Assembly: GCA_021234155.1 (NCBI GenBank)
Contig: JAJEKV010000091.1
Coordinates: forward strand, 3,355,501-3,419,500
DNA from: Isoetes taiwanensis
Lineage: Eukaryota > Streptophyta > Lycopodiopsida > Isoetales > Isoetaceae
DNA: 64,000 bases
Direction: 5' to 3'
Shown here: piece by piece, positions 21,801 through 31,802 of the stretch
Layout: every line of letters starts with the position of its first letter
Numbering within the stretch: the stretch's first letter is position 1
Notes under the pieces: model-generated
The model's input: the letters and a program-made list of their open reading frames with translations, nothing else
Database searches by the model: none
What the model was told of the DNA's origin: nothing
Program-made: the position numbers and the translations under genes

Positions 21801-23376
21801 CTAATTTTCCCCGGGATCAAGTTTTGGTGCTGCTGTAATTTTCTCCATCATTCATTCTTGCCATATCTTAAACTTTCCTTCTCTCTTTCCCTGCCATCTT
21901 TTTCATACCCAGCTTTCATACCCAGCTTCGTACTTTGCTGTACCATTCCTAATGCTTGCTGTGAAAAATGACAGTATGCCAAAAGAGACAAGCTTGAAGG
22001 TCTTTTTCTACACAGGTTGCTGATTCTAAAAGTATTGGTTTTGTCACAGTACCAGGGCATCTCGAGAGAGAAAGAATGACAAATCAAGAAGGATTGATGC
22101 TGCTTATGATTATTTCGGGAGAGCCAGCAAAACGCCAGCCCTCCAATGCTATAAAATCATGCCTTGTGCCCTGCTTTTGCCCTGTGCTATTTTGCCTTGT
22201 TTCTCTGTTGATTCTCTGCCTGCAAGGAAAGCCATAGCCAAGCATGCCAAGAAGAAAAAGATCCTCTGCTCTCTACTCCGTGCTCTGTGGAAGGCGCTGC
22301 TTGCCCTAAGCTTGCTGCCGAACCTGCAAGAGAATGAGGAGAGAAGAGGAGGTAAGATCAAGAAGCCGCCATTCCGCCTGCCATAGCTAGGCTTCCGAAT
22401 CTGCAGAAAAGAGCAAAAAGCTATGCTGCCGAATCTGCAGAAAAGAGCAAAAAGAGAACAAGAAGTGAAGAAAGATCTGCCATAGCCATCGCCTTCGCTG
22501 CCATTGTTGCCTCCAGATTTCGCCTCCTTGCTTGTGCTCCAGCGCCACCTACAGAAAAGATGAGAAGGGAAGGATTCAGAAGAAATGAAACAGAAGGAAG
22601 CTCTGCCGCCATGTCTTTCTGCTATCCACGTCCCAGAAAAGTAAAAGTTTTTTCCCTTTTTTTCCACGTTCTATTTTTGCTTGCTTTTTGCCACTCATTT
22701 CATTTTCCCATTCTTGCTCCCACTCTTGCCATATTTGCTAATTTTTTTCCCACGCTTATCTTAATTGGCCTCATGATATTATGATATTTTTTGAACAACT
22801 TTTTTTTCTCTTGCCACTTACCACGTTTTGAAAAAGTTCATCTTTACCTTATCTCATCTTTTTACCACTTCTTGTTATGCCTTGGCCATACCTTGCACAC
22901 ATTAGTGCCTTTATTGCACCTTCACATATCTTATCTTGCCACTTCTTTATTGTGAAAAAACATTATCATTTGCCTTCTTGCACACCTTCTTGGACACTTT
23001 GGCTAGCAACGCGACATCTTTTTGTTTGTGCGACTCTATCTCACCATCCCCAATATCTTGATGACATAGCCCATTTGCATTTTAAGCCCTACCCCAAGGC
23101 CACATGCTACCATAAGTTTTTCAAAATCCTTCCTATGGCACATAAGTCACAATTTGGTGTTGGATACACCTAAAAAACTCCAAAATATTATCTTTTTTAA
23201 TAGGTTTGGAGGGTCCGTTAAAACCCCCATTTTCTTTAATAGGTTTGGTGGGACCCGTAAAACCCCCAGTTAGCTCTTCTTTGTGCCAAAGAAGACTAAC
23301 TTATTGTACTTAAATGTGAAAAAGTGTTGAAGTTGGTGGCCGAGGGGACCGGCCACATCTTTTTGTTTGTGCGTGA
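21801..23376 (+). other. F: noncoding internal region (non-autonomous type)
   Basis: About 1.6 kb lie between the PBS and LTR-Y without recognisable gag or pol. Local duplications are visible: GAATCTGCAGAAAAGAGC twice (about 22,397 and 22,430), CATACCCAGCTT twice (about 21,905), and two copies of a roughly 39-bp unit with AATAGGTTTGG and AAAACCCCC (about 23,193-23,271). The end carries GGCCGAGGGGACCGGCC about 20 bases before LTR-Y, the same hairpin position as in the other elements. Small open frames on both strands (for example 22,159-22,386) have no recognisable domain. Confidence 0.65.
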
Positions 23377-24014
23377 TGTTGACCCGATTTTTGGCAAAAT
23401 CGGGGTCAACATAGAAGAACACTATCAAGGTCTAAAAGGGGGGTGAAGATCAAGGGTCCAGATTCATTTGTGCTTGTTGTTAGAATCCAAGGGCCTATAT
23501 TAAGTTGTGTTAGTTGTTAAACAAAAAGACAAATTTGGTTATGGAGAAGAAGAAGACAAAAAACAAAGGATTGATGAGGTGTAAAAAAGGAGTGCCAAGA
23601 TCATGCCAAGTGGATGGCCAAGATTTATCAAAAAAATTATAAATATCTTGAGGGGACTTGTTCTCCTCCTCTTGGGCTCTAGAATCTCACATGGAGCAAG
23701 GGTAGTGGCAGCCCTGGGAAGATGGTGTCAGAGACCTCTTCCCCCATGCAAGATATCTTGAAGCATTGTTTTGTATTACCTTCTTGAATAAAGTGGTGCA
23801 CCCTCTTTTTATCTTCCACATCTTTTCCATTTTTCCATATTTCTACATTTTCTTCCACATTTCCTTTATCAAATTTTCATTACCAAATTTTCGTCCTTTT
23901 TTTCCTTCAAAATTTTTTTCTTGGTTCTTGGTTCTTTTGCCTTGCAGCAGCACTATTTGATCCCATGTTTGCCTTTGAAGGTCGATGATGAGGATGTGGG
24001 GAAATCCGTCATCA
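23377..24014 (+). repeat. LTR-Y, short unrelated LTR (638 bp)
   Basis: It starts TGTTGACCC and has a palindrome with GGGGTCAACA some 25 bases later; it ends GTCATCA next to the target duplication ATTAC. Orientation is plus because the GGCCG...CGGCC hairpin precedes it. It shares only the end architecture, not the sequence, with LTR-X, and no second LTR-Y copy is in the window. Confidence 0.7.
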
Positions 24015-24793
24015 ATTACTCTAATAGAATCTGTTTCATGTTCCTAGGTTGATCTGATCAGGTAATAATGCAAATGATCTCAAGAATAGGGTTGATACTA
24101 ATGATTACCAAGTGTCATATGCAGGAGCATCCTTCTTCCATTGTTATTCACCTGTCCCTAAGCATTCCTACCATCCATCCAGCCTCTTATTCTTGTTTTT
24201 CCATACCTTAACAGCACTCTGCAAAATCACCTTCACCATCATGGCAGAGTTGCAAGGGTTTGAGACTAATTGGTTTATGTGTTTCCATGGCAGGTGCATT
24301 CTTCTTCCATATTTTTCATTTGTCTTAAGTAGCCCTACCTCCCATTTGAACTCCTTATTCTTATTCTCATTCCCTAAAGAAGAAAAGCACTCTGCAATTC
24401 ATCTTTACCATCACAGCAGAGTTGCACTTGTTGAAGACTAGGAGGAAGACATACATTTTCTTGTTTTGGCGAAGTTTCAAGCACTTGCACACATACTTTA
24501 CCCCCATTTCATCATCACTTTGTCATATTCACACTCACTTTCATCTCATCTCACTCATTATATTCCATTCACCATCATTTCATCACCATCTTGTCATTTT
24601 CGTATTTATTACTTTTTTTTTTCTCTTACCATACTCCATTCACATTATTCCATCATCACATTCCTACTCATTTCATCAACATATACATTTCACACTCTTA
24701 TAGACACCTTGGTACAAGTTGAAGACCCCTCTAGTTGTTCATCTTTGATATTATATGGCTGAGGGGACTAGCCTTTTTCTTGTTTTGGCGAGA
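24015..24793 (+). other. Element E 3' noncoding region, right part
   Basis: It resumes with ATTACTCTAATAG after insertion F and aligns with element D from about 51,710. Two stem-loops CTCTGC/GCAGAG occur at 24,217-24,249 and 24,390-24,421. The copy TTTTCTTGTTTTGGCGAAG lies near 24,460, followed by a G-poor tract (about 24,480-24,710), the hairpin GGCTGAGGGGACTAGCC and the LTR-abutting TTCTTGTTTTGGCGAGA. Confidence 0.8.
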
Positions 24794-26693
24794 TGTTGCC
24801 CCCAAAAGGGCAACATGCTAATTGTGGTCTATACATTCACACTAGGTCAACTTATCTTAAAAGACTAGGTCAAAGTTTGGAAGAATCTTGGTATTCAACA
24901 TTGATGTGGAGGTCAAAAGGAATTCATTCTTCAAGTTAACAAGTGCTCAAGGTTCAAGACTCACATGAGGTACTTTATTTGAGGTCAAAATGCTTAGCCA
25001 AAGAATATGCTCTAGAAGATCCTGGGTTATGAAGTTTGGAAGATATTGCTCGAAGTTTGGAAGTTAAAGTTTGGAAGATTCCCTTATATGGTTCCATCCT
25101 TGTCACTTTGCTTTTTGCCCAGCCATTTTTCCCTTCTTACATCCCTAACCTATTTTGTTATCATTATTTGCTAATTTTTCCATGACACCTCTCTTATATG
25201 TCCACTTTTACACCATTACCTTCCAAATTTGCTTCTTCTTTGCCATAAACATTTACCCCATACTTTGCTTAACCATAGACCTTGTTTTTATATCCATATC
25301 TTATTATTTTCCATTTCCACCATCCACATGGACCCTTGTTGCCCCCCTTGGCAAACATTTTTGCCTAGTACCTTATGGTCACACCCTATTCTTTCAAATC
25401 ATTTTCATGGCCCTAGAGCTTAAAATTTGAATACAATTGCTTGATAGCATGGCCTAGGCTTGCAAAGACCTTAAGAAAATATGAGCCTTGAGTATTAAAC
25501 CATGGAGGAACTTCGAAAAAACCCAAAATACAGGAATATTCCCAGCATATACAAAGGAAATACGTGAACCATATCGCGGGAGTTTCACGAATTATACGGT
25601 TATGAACCCTAAATCCCAGGAATTGCTGAAATCATGCCGGAATTGATTCTACCGCCCTCCTAACTCTGCTATTTCTGGATTCCCGCTGCTCCTAAACTTA
25701 ATGAACCACGAATCAAGCCCTAAGATGCCGGAACCACTAAATTTGAAAATATATATGGGAAATTAGATTCGAGAAAATTTTGAAGGCCCAGAAGCGTACA
25801 AACCTTACTGTGATCTTTCTTTGAGCATGACTAGAAGGATTTTGGAAGACTCTCGAACTCCCCGATCAAGTCACAAGAGATTTGGTTGGAAAATTATCTA
25901 TTGAAATTTTCTATTGACCTGAAGTTGATTTTGAAGTACTGAAGTATTATTACCCCATTCCTATCAATGAAATTCGATGCCTACTTGAAGAAATTATCTC
26001 TGTTATGATTCTTTGCAATTTTTCTCTGTTCAAAATTCTACAGAAAATTCCCAAGCACTTTTGATTTCTTTTGGCCCATTTGTCATCAATCCTTGAGGCA
26101 CCTGGGACCTATATGTCTTGAAAAATAAAAAAAATCCCACTCACAACTCGAGTTAGAAATTTACACTTTCTATTCTTGATTGTATTTTGCCAAATCCAAT
26201 ACAAAAATTACTTTTGCTTATCCAAATGACAATCTGACCAATTGCCCATATTCCTTATCATCATTACAGTACATTTGCTTTGGAAATTCTCAAAAACTCG
26301 TCTGGCAACTCCAAAATCCCAATCTCTGATCACTGTTTCAGATTTGACTACTATTGACCAAATTTTGACCGCACTTTGAGCTCGAATAACTCACAAACTA
26401 TATTTCTGACTTGGTCAGAAGCTTTACCATTGGTTACCTACAACTTTTTTGACCAAGTCTACAGTGATTGACTCAAAAAATCGATCTGCATATCAATACC
26501 ACAAATGTTTTGGCAAAGGTGCCAATTTCTGGAAATGGGAAAGGTATAAAACTTCAAGTTTTTGAACTTGTCTTTGAAATTAGCTTGCATAGATTGATCA
26601 CCTTAAGTGATCTGGAGGTTCTAACCCCAATTTTAGTGAAAACTCAAGTTGGTTCCTTGTGGTTGATCCTTAAGCCAGGTTTAGGGTCAACAA
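24794..26693 (+). repeat. 3' LTR of element E (1,900 bp)
   Basis: It starts TGTTGCCC...GGGCAACA and ends AGGGTCAACA. The hairpin GATCAC-CTTAA-GTGATC and TGGAGGTTCTAACCCC are present near 26,600. No PBS follows, so this is the outer end of cluster 1; the expected target duplication on this side is ATACC. Confidence 0.88.
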
Positions 26694-28489
26694 TACCTTT
26701 CAACACATCTCCTAAAATAAGTGGAAGACCTGATTGAGTTGTCCAACTCTGGCATAAACTGAAATTAAGACTTAAATACAACTTTCTCATACATTGCAGG
26801 CACAGAGAAAAGGTGTCTTTTTAAGATGATTGATATGGATTCAAGCAAATATATTCTGATATAGTAGTGCGAGCAAAAAGATTGAGCATGCAATTATTAT
26901 GGTCTACTGTTGATTCAATATCATATTCTATTTTCATCATTTCAAAATACTTTTGGCCCTTAGAAGCTAAATTTACATGGTTGTATGCAGAGGAAAGACA
27001 ATATCATCTAGTTGTATATCTTGCTCTTGAAGCAATGTTGCATAGCCATGCTTCCATTCTCATTCATTCCATGTTATGTAATTGTTGTCCCCGAGGCACC
27101 AATGTATCATCTAGAACAAGAGCAACCTCAATAGATATGTCTTCTAGCCAAGCTCTTCAAAATATATTTTGCTACATTTGGAGTACGCAGTTAAGCTCTA
27201 TATTTTTTAATAATTCTGATGCATGTGCTCAACTACTTTTTCAGCATATTTCACAACGAGACTAGAACTTAAACTTAGAGCTTGTCAAAGGCATCTTATA
27301 CTAACTAAGCCTCATTTGGCATATAAAGTTTTCTGACAGTGAGACATTTCCCATTATCGTAATGTACCTTCGACAAATTTTTTGACAACATCTAGATGGA
27401 TATGCACACTTCTAAGTCAAATCCATATTCCACAAATCCTGAAATTACCGAGGTCAAGGACTAGAAGTTTGTAAAAAACTACTCATGCCTTTGAGAATAA
27501 GACATGTTTGGATCAAAGAATTGTCTATAAGGACACTTATCTCACATCCATTCTGCATAATAGTAGCATATAGATAGGAATATATTTCTCATCCAAATTC
27601 GTTTCTAGATTTCAGAAGCTTGAAGCTAAGGTGACGAATGTCTCTGGCTAGAAGAAGGGAAGAATAAATATAGAGATTTTCAAAGTTCTTTTCTTTGCTC
27701 CACCATTACTAGATCCAATGGCATTTGGTTAGAATCATCTCATGTGGTATGTCACATGGATATACTAGAATTCTAAGAATTTTGTAACTCAACTCAGGCA
27801 AGCCTGGGCTTAATGTAACTTGCATTTTTTTTACAGGCATTAGCAAGAACCTATTTATCACAACTATTTTACATATATGGCTAACAAGTACATCCTGCAA
27901 TTCTTGAACTTCAAGTGGCCTCTATAGAAATGCATTCATAAGTGTCTGATTTATAGGAGGAACTAACCTTCAAATCTTTCTCCTTAATCTGGATGAACCC
28001 TTTGTCTGTATGTCGCTTGTCAATCCTCCTTTTATGATTTTGAACCGTTTAGAAGCAACATAAGATATATTGAGCAACGTAATGCTTCAAACATAATTTC
28101 TAGCTATATAAATAAAACTCCAGTACCGAAAGGAATCAGAAAGATCACGTACATGAGCATAAGAGTGAGAGAACAGAAGGCATGCTGTGAAAACAAAACA
28201 TCCTTAGGCATTCAACAATAGTAAAGCAAACTTCAATGGTCTTTACATGCAGAAAGATCCTAGATCTTAATAGTGTTGCCATGTTGTCATGTGAGCCAAA
28301 TGAGGCATAACTTACTGAACATCCACGAAATTAATACTAGAATTATCAGAATGTATAGTTGCTTGAATAATCAAGCAGCACGCAGTTTTTTCAAGCTTGA
28401 CAAACAAATATCTGTGCTTTTGTGCATTGTTCAGACCAATAGCCTCTATTACAACAGCGTCATGCAGAGCATCAAAGATTCCTGCTCAA
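26694..28489. other. Spacer between clusters; no gene recognised
   Basis: AT-rich sequence unrelated to the flanking LTR elements. The longest open stretch (26,867-27,265 plus, 132 codons) has no domain that I recognise and biased composition. It may be older transposon debris or intron/intergenic host DNA. It ends where the truncated LTR of element C' begins. Confidence 0.5.
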
Positions 28490-29262
28490 GAGTTGTTATC
28501 TTGATATATTTACCTTCATATCAATCCAAATTGAATGTCAAGTTGTTGAATTCGTCTCTGATATTTTCCTTAGCAATTATTGCCACAAAAAATTCTACAG
28601 AAAAATCCCTGAGTGCTTTTAGCACTTTTGGCCTATCTGCCACCTATCCTTGGGTGTTATGAGAGCCAAAGGAGTTGGAATCATTCGAAAATACCAAGTA
28701 TAGCTCAAATTCAAAAAAATTGCTCTCGGGTTTGAACAGTTTTGACTGTATTTTGCCAAATCTAGTCACAAAAAATACCTCTACACATCCAAATGAGGAT
28801 TTGACTGCTTGCCTCTCTTCCCTAGCACCATTGCAACCTATCTGCTTTGGAAATTCTCAAAAAGATGATTGGCAACTCCAAATCTCAATCTCTGATCACT
28901 GTTTTCTACATTTGACCTTTATTGACCAAAATTTGACCTCACTTTGAGCTCGAATAACTCACAGATTAAGTTTCTGACCTGGTCAGAGGCTTTACTGTTG
29001 GTTACCTACAACTTTTTTGACCAAGTCTCTGTTCCACCGACTTAAAAAAATTGATTTGTATCTCAACACCACAATTGTTTTGGCAAAGGTGCCATTTTCT
29101 GGAAATGGGAAAGGTATAGAACTCAAACTTTCTGAACTTATCTTTGGAATTTTCTTGCATAGACTGATCACCTTAAGTGATCTGGAGGTCCTAACCCCAA
29201 TTTGAGTGAAAACTTGAATTGGTTTCTTGTGGTTGACCTTTAAGCCAGGTTTAGGGTCAACA
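28490..29262 (+). repeat. 5'-truncated 5' LTR of element C' (773 bp)
   Basis: It matches the last ~770 bases of the LTR at 35,427-37,416 (from GTTGTTATCTTGATATATTT) and ends GGGTCAACA before a PBS. The first ~1.2 kb are missing, replaced by spacer DNA. Hairpin GATCAC-CTTAA-GTGATC is at 29,166-29,182, followed directly by TGGAGGTCCTAACCCC. Confidence 0.88.
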
Positions 29263-29265
29263 TTT

Positions 29266-29284
29266 TGGAGGTCCTACCGAGATC
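29266..29284 (+). promoter_or_regulatory. Element C' primer-binding site (tRNA-Gln type)
   Basis: TGGAGGTCCTACCGAGATC. With C in the seventh to eighth position it fits the remembered tRNA-Gln end over 14 bases (TGGAGGTCCTACCG). The U5 copy at 29,183 has the same TCC. Confidence 0.78.
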
Positions 29285-29303
29285 TTCCTGGATCTCAAAA
29301 CTC

Positions 29304-30710
29304 ATGGCTCCAAAGCAAAAATTTCCAAAGCAGAGAATTAGAACCATTGGAAGATGTTGATGTATCGATCATTGCAGAAAAGGCCATTGCCTTCAAGTTT
29401 CTCAGCTAGCTTACTTCAAAACATGCCATACCAGTTTGAGTTGAATGTCCCTGTTCCTTTGCCTACCTTTGATTCCAGCATGAGTGCTAACAACTTTTTG
29501 AGAATATTTGAAGACTATTACAGGGATTATGGTTTCAAGAAAGGATGCAAGCTTTCAGAATTTGAAAAATGTTTCAAAGATGAGAGTGAAGCTGGTGCTT
29601 GGTTAACTTATGAGAAGTTAATGGGTACCACCTCATGGGATGAACTCATCAAGAAATCCCTGGACAGGTTTGGTAAGTTAGCTACTCCCAAAGATTTGGT
29701 TAATGAATTGCAAAGTTTTTCTATACATGCAGGAGAGAGTGTGAATCAGTACAAAGAAAGATTTAGCACATTGATGAGCAGGTGTCAAAGAGCACAGGTC
29801 ACAATTCCCACACTTTTTTTAGTAACTGCTTTCATCAATGGTCTGGAAAGGAGACCAGATATCCAAAGGAAATTGCTTAAGATCCAAGCTGCTGAAGGAT
29901 TCGATTCCATATACTGCCAAAACTACTGATCTGACTCAAATGCTCTCTACCTTGCCTGATAAGCACCATATCTCCCACCATGGCCATGATCCTTTTAACC
30001 CTGATGCTACTGATGCACATTATGATCATCACCCTTCCATTCCAGTTTATGCCATACAGAAAGAGAAGAAGAAATCTAAGGAGGAGGAAGCTACTTCTCA
30101 AGTTGCAGAGGTTAAATCAGACCTATCTAAGGTTACTGAAGCTTTAGCAGAATTAACCAAGCAATTAGTTGAGCTCAAAACTGCAAGAGCAGGTAAAACT
30201 TACCCTGAATGTATCCATTGCAATAGGAATACTCATCCATCAGAAATTTGCTATTGGCAAGTGTGTTCCAAATGCAATAGGAAAGGCCACTTTGGAAAAG
30301 AATGTCCTGTTTGTTCTTTCTGTAAAGAAGTTGGTCATACTGATGTTAGATGTGCTGTTAAAGAATACTTTGCCAAGCAGGAACAAGAAAAGAGGTCAGA
30401 ACCTAAACCCTCTGTGAGATTTACTGAACCAAGTACTTCAATAAGGTTTATTCAGGCTACAGAAGCTCCCAAGACTGAAGAAGTTATGGCAGTGCAAACT
30501 AGAAGAATGAATGAAGTCAATACACATGCTGAATCGAGTAGACATCCCACAGCTAGGTCTCCCTCACCTACAATGGAAACACCTGCTCAAGTGATAGCTC
30601 CACCTCCACAGCAAAAATTTGGTAAGAAAGACCAGGACCTTGATGAAGTGGATATCTTGCTCAAAAATTCTAAGGTGAGTGTGGATCTTTTCACATTGTT
30701 AAAGATTCAG
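29304..30710 (+). pseudogene. Element C' gag with three zinc knuckles, frameshifted
   Basis: Structural protein of the particle, starting at ATGGCTCCAAAGC. A retrotransposon gag domain reads well at 29,420-29,900 (FLRIFEDYYRDYGFKKGC, YEKLMGTTSWDELI, NQYKERFSTLMSRCQ). A small deletion near 29,912 shifts frame. The second open part runs through a Lys/Glu-rich coiled linker to three CX2CX4HX4C knuckles (CIHCNRNTHPSEIC, CSKCNRKGHFGKEC, CSFCKEVGHTDVRC; about 30,210-30,355), which bind RNA. The linker then leads to protease. The early codons after ATG are also broken by indels near 29,330. Confidence 0.85.
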
Positions 30711-31422
30711 CTACAGAAAAAGGGTGCTCCAGCAAACTAGTGGTGAACAATTAAATGCTTGTATAAACTTTACTGATGCCACTGATCTTATTCTAGCACA
30801 GAATGAAGAAGATCCTGGAGCATTTACATGTTCAGCTGCCCTAGGAGGTTTTACCTTTTCCAATGTATTACTTGATGGGGGATTTCCTCTAAACATCATG
30901 CCATATCACATTATGAAGAAGTGTGGTTTCGAGGTGGACAAGAGAGCTTCTATATTACTAAGATCTTTTTATAATGATAAAATTACTCCTATTGGTGTGG
31001 TGACTAAAGTGCCTGTTAATACAGAAGGCATAACTGTAGCTGCTAACTTTATTGTGGTGGCTTTTGAAGATATAGGAGATGAATCTGATATCTATGACCT
31101 ACTTTTAGGGAGGAGGTGGTTAGCTACTGTGGATGCTAGGCCAGTTTGGTCTCAAAGGAGATGTACCATCTCCAATGGCTCTCAAACTGCTACTATTTAC
31201 AACCAAGAAGGCTCCTATGACTCCAAAGAAGAGGTAAACTTTATTAAAGAAATGCTAATTGAGGAGCCTTTGGGATCTTACAGGTTAAAAAACACAAGAC
31301 CAAGAAAATATGAAATGGTTCCCCTTATTATGGAGTGTGCACTTCCCAGCAAACAAGGACCAACAGGTTTTTTATGGTTTGATGGAGGTATCTCTAAAAA
31401 ACTAAATGTGCTGCTATTTTGA
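30711..31422 (+). pseudogene. Element C' protease, flanked by frameshifts
   Basis: An open 232-codon stretch (30,724-31,422) holds the retropepsin-like domain with NVLLDGGFPLNIMPYHIMKK. The active-site triad is Asp-Gly-Gly, and the residue after it is Phe where B has Ser. It is cut off from gag by a short deletion at about 30,712 (related B reads IAPSYRKRVLQQ) and ends just inside the RNase H domain at a deletion near 31,408. Both lesions are shared with copy C. Confidence 0.82.
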
Positions 31423-31802
31423 AAGATTCTTCTCACAAACTCTTAGCTAAGGTAGGAAGAATTTTTCCTCAAGTCACTTCATAAAGCTTTGATTGCAGGT
31501 CTTCAAGAAGCCAAAGCTATGGATATTGCCAATATCCATATTTATGGTGATTCACAATTAATTTGCAGACAAGTTTCAGGAGATTATCAATCAAAAATAC
31601 GATATGGAGCTTTTGAAGAATCGGGGCAATGGGAGTGCTCTCAAGTTTTGCTTCATGGAGAATCACTCATATCCCAAGTGAAAAAATTTTTGAGGCTGAT
31701 GCCCCCGTAGGGAAACTCTCATGTCACATTTGACTGAGGGAGCTATTCCTGAAGATGACCTTGATGACAATGAAGTAAAAGCACTCTGTCCTATTTTGAC
31801 CA
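31423..31802 (+). pseudogene. Element C' RNase H (upstream type), broken
   Basis: Two deletions remove parts of the domain, one near 31,408 and one near 31,480 that deletes the NAAEY segment with the catalytic Glu. The GDSQLICRQVSG part (31,548 on) remains. Downstream the frame breaks again near 31,600 and in the A-run at 31,811-31,823. The enzyme is therefore dead although B keeps all four acids. Confidence 0.8.

Larger units (their letters stand above)
13098..24014. mobile_element. Composite retroelement insertion F (10,917 bp)
   Basis: The flanks are contiguous parts of element E's 3' region and carry the 5-bp duplication ATTAC (13,093-13,097 and 24,015-24,019), so the whole block went in as one unit or was remodelled after one insertion. 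It begins TG and ends CA, as an integrase product should. Inside, left to right: a minus-oriented LTR-X, a minus-strand 3' region and pol fragment, a plus-oriented LTR-X, a PBS, a noncoding internal region, and a short unrelated LTR-Y. Both outer ends are the U5-type ends of their LTRs. Confidence 0.8.

Noticed and set aside
22149-22667. Minus-strand 172-codon frame in the F interior
   Set aside because: It lies on the opposite strand in a region with short duplications and an overlapping plus frame. Composition is Ser/Phe/Arg biased and no domain is recognised.
23377-24014. Solo LTR inserted independently
   Set aside because: The five bases before it (CGTGA) do not match those after (ATTAC), while ATTAC matches the left flank of the whole 10.9-kb block.
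26867-27265. A 132-codon open frame in the spacer as a real gene
   Set aside because: No recognisable domain, no good start context, and AT-rich composition in which such a frame can arise by chance.
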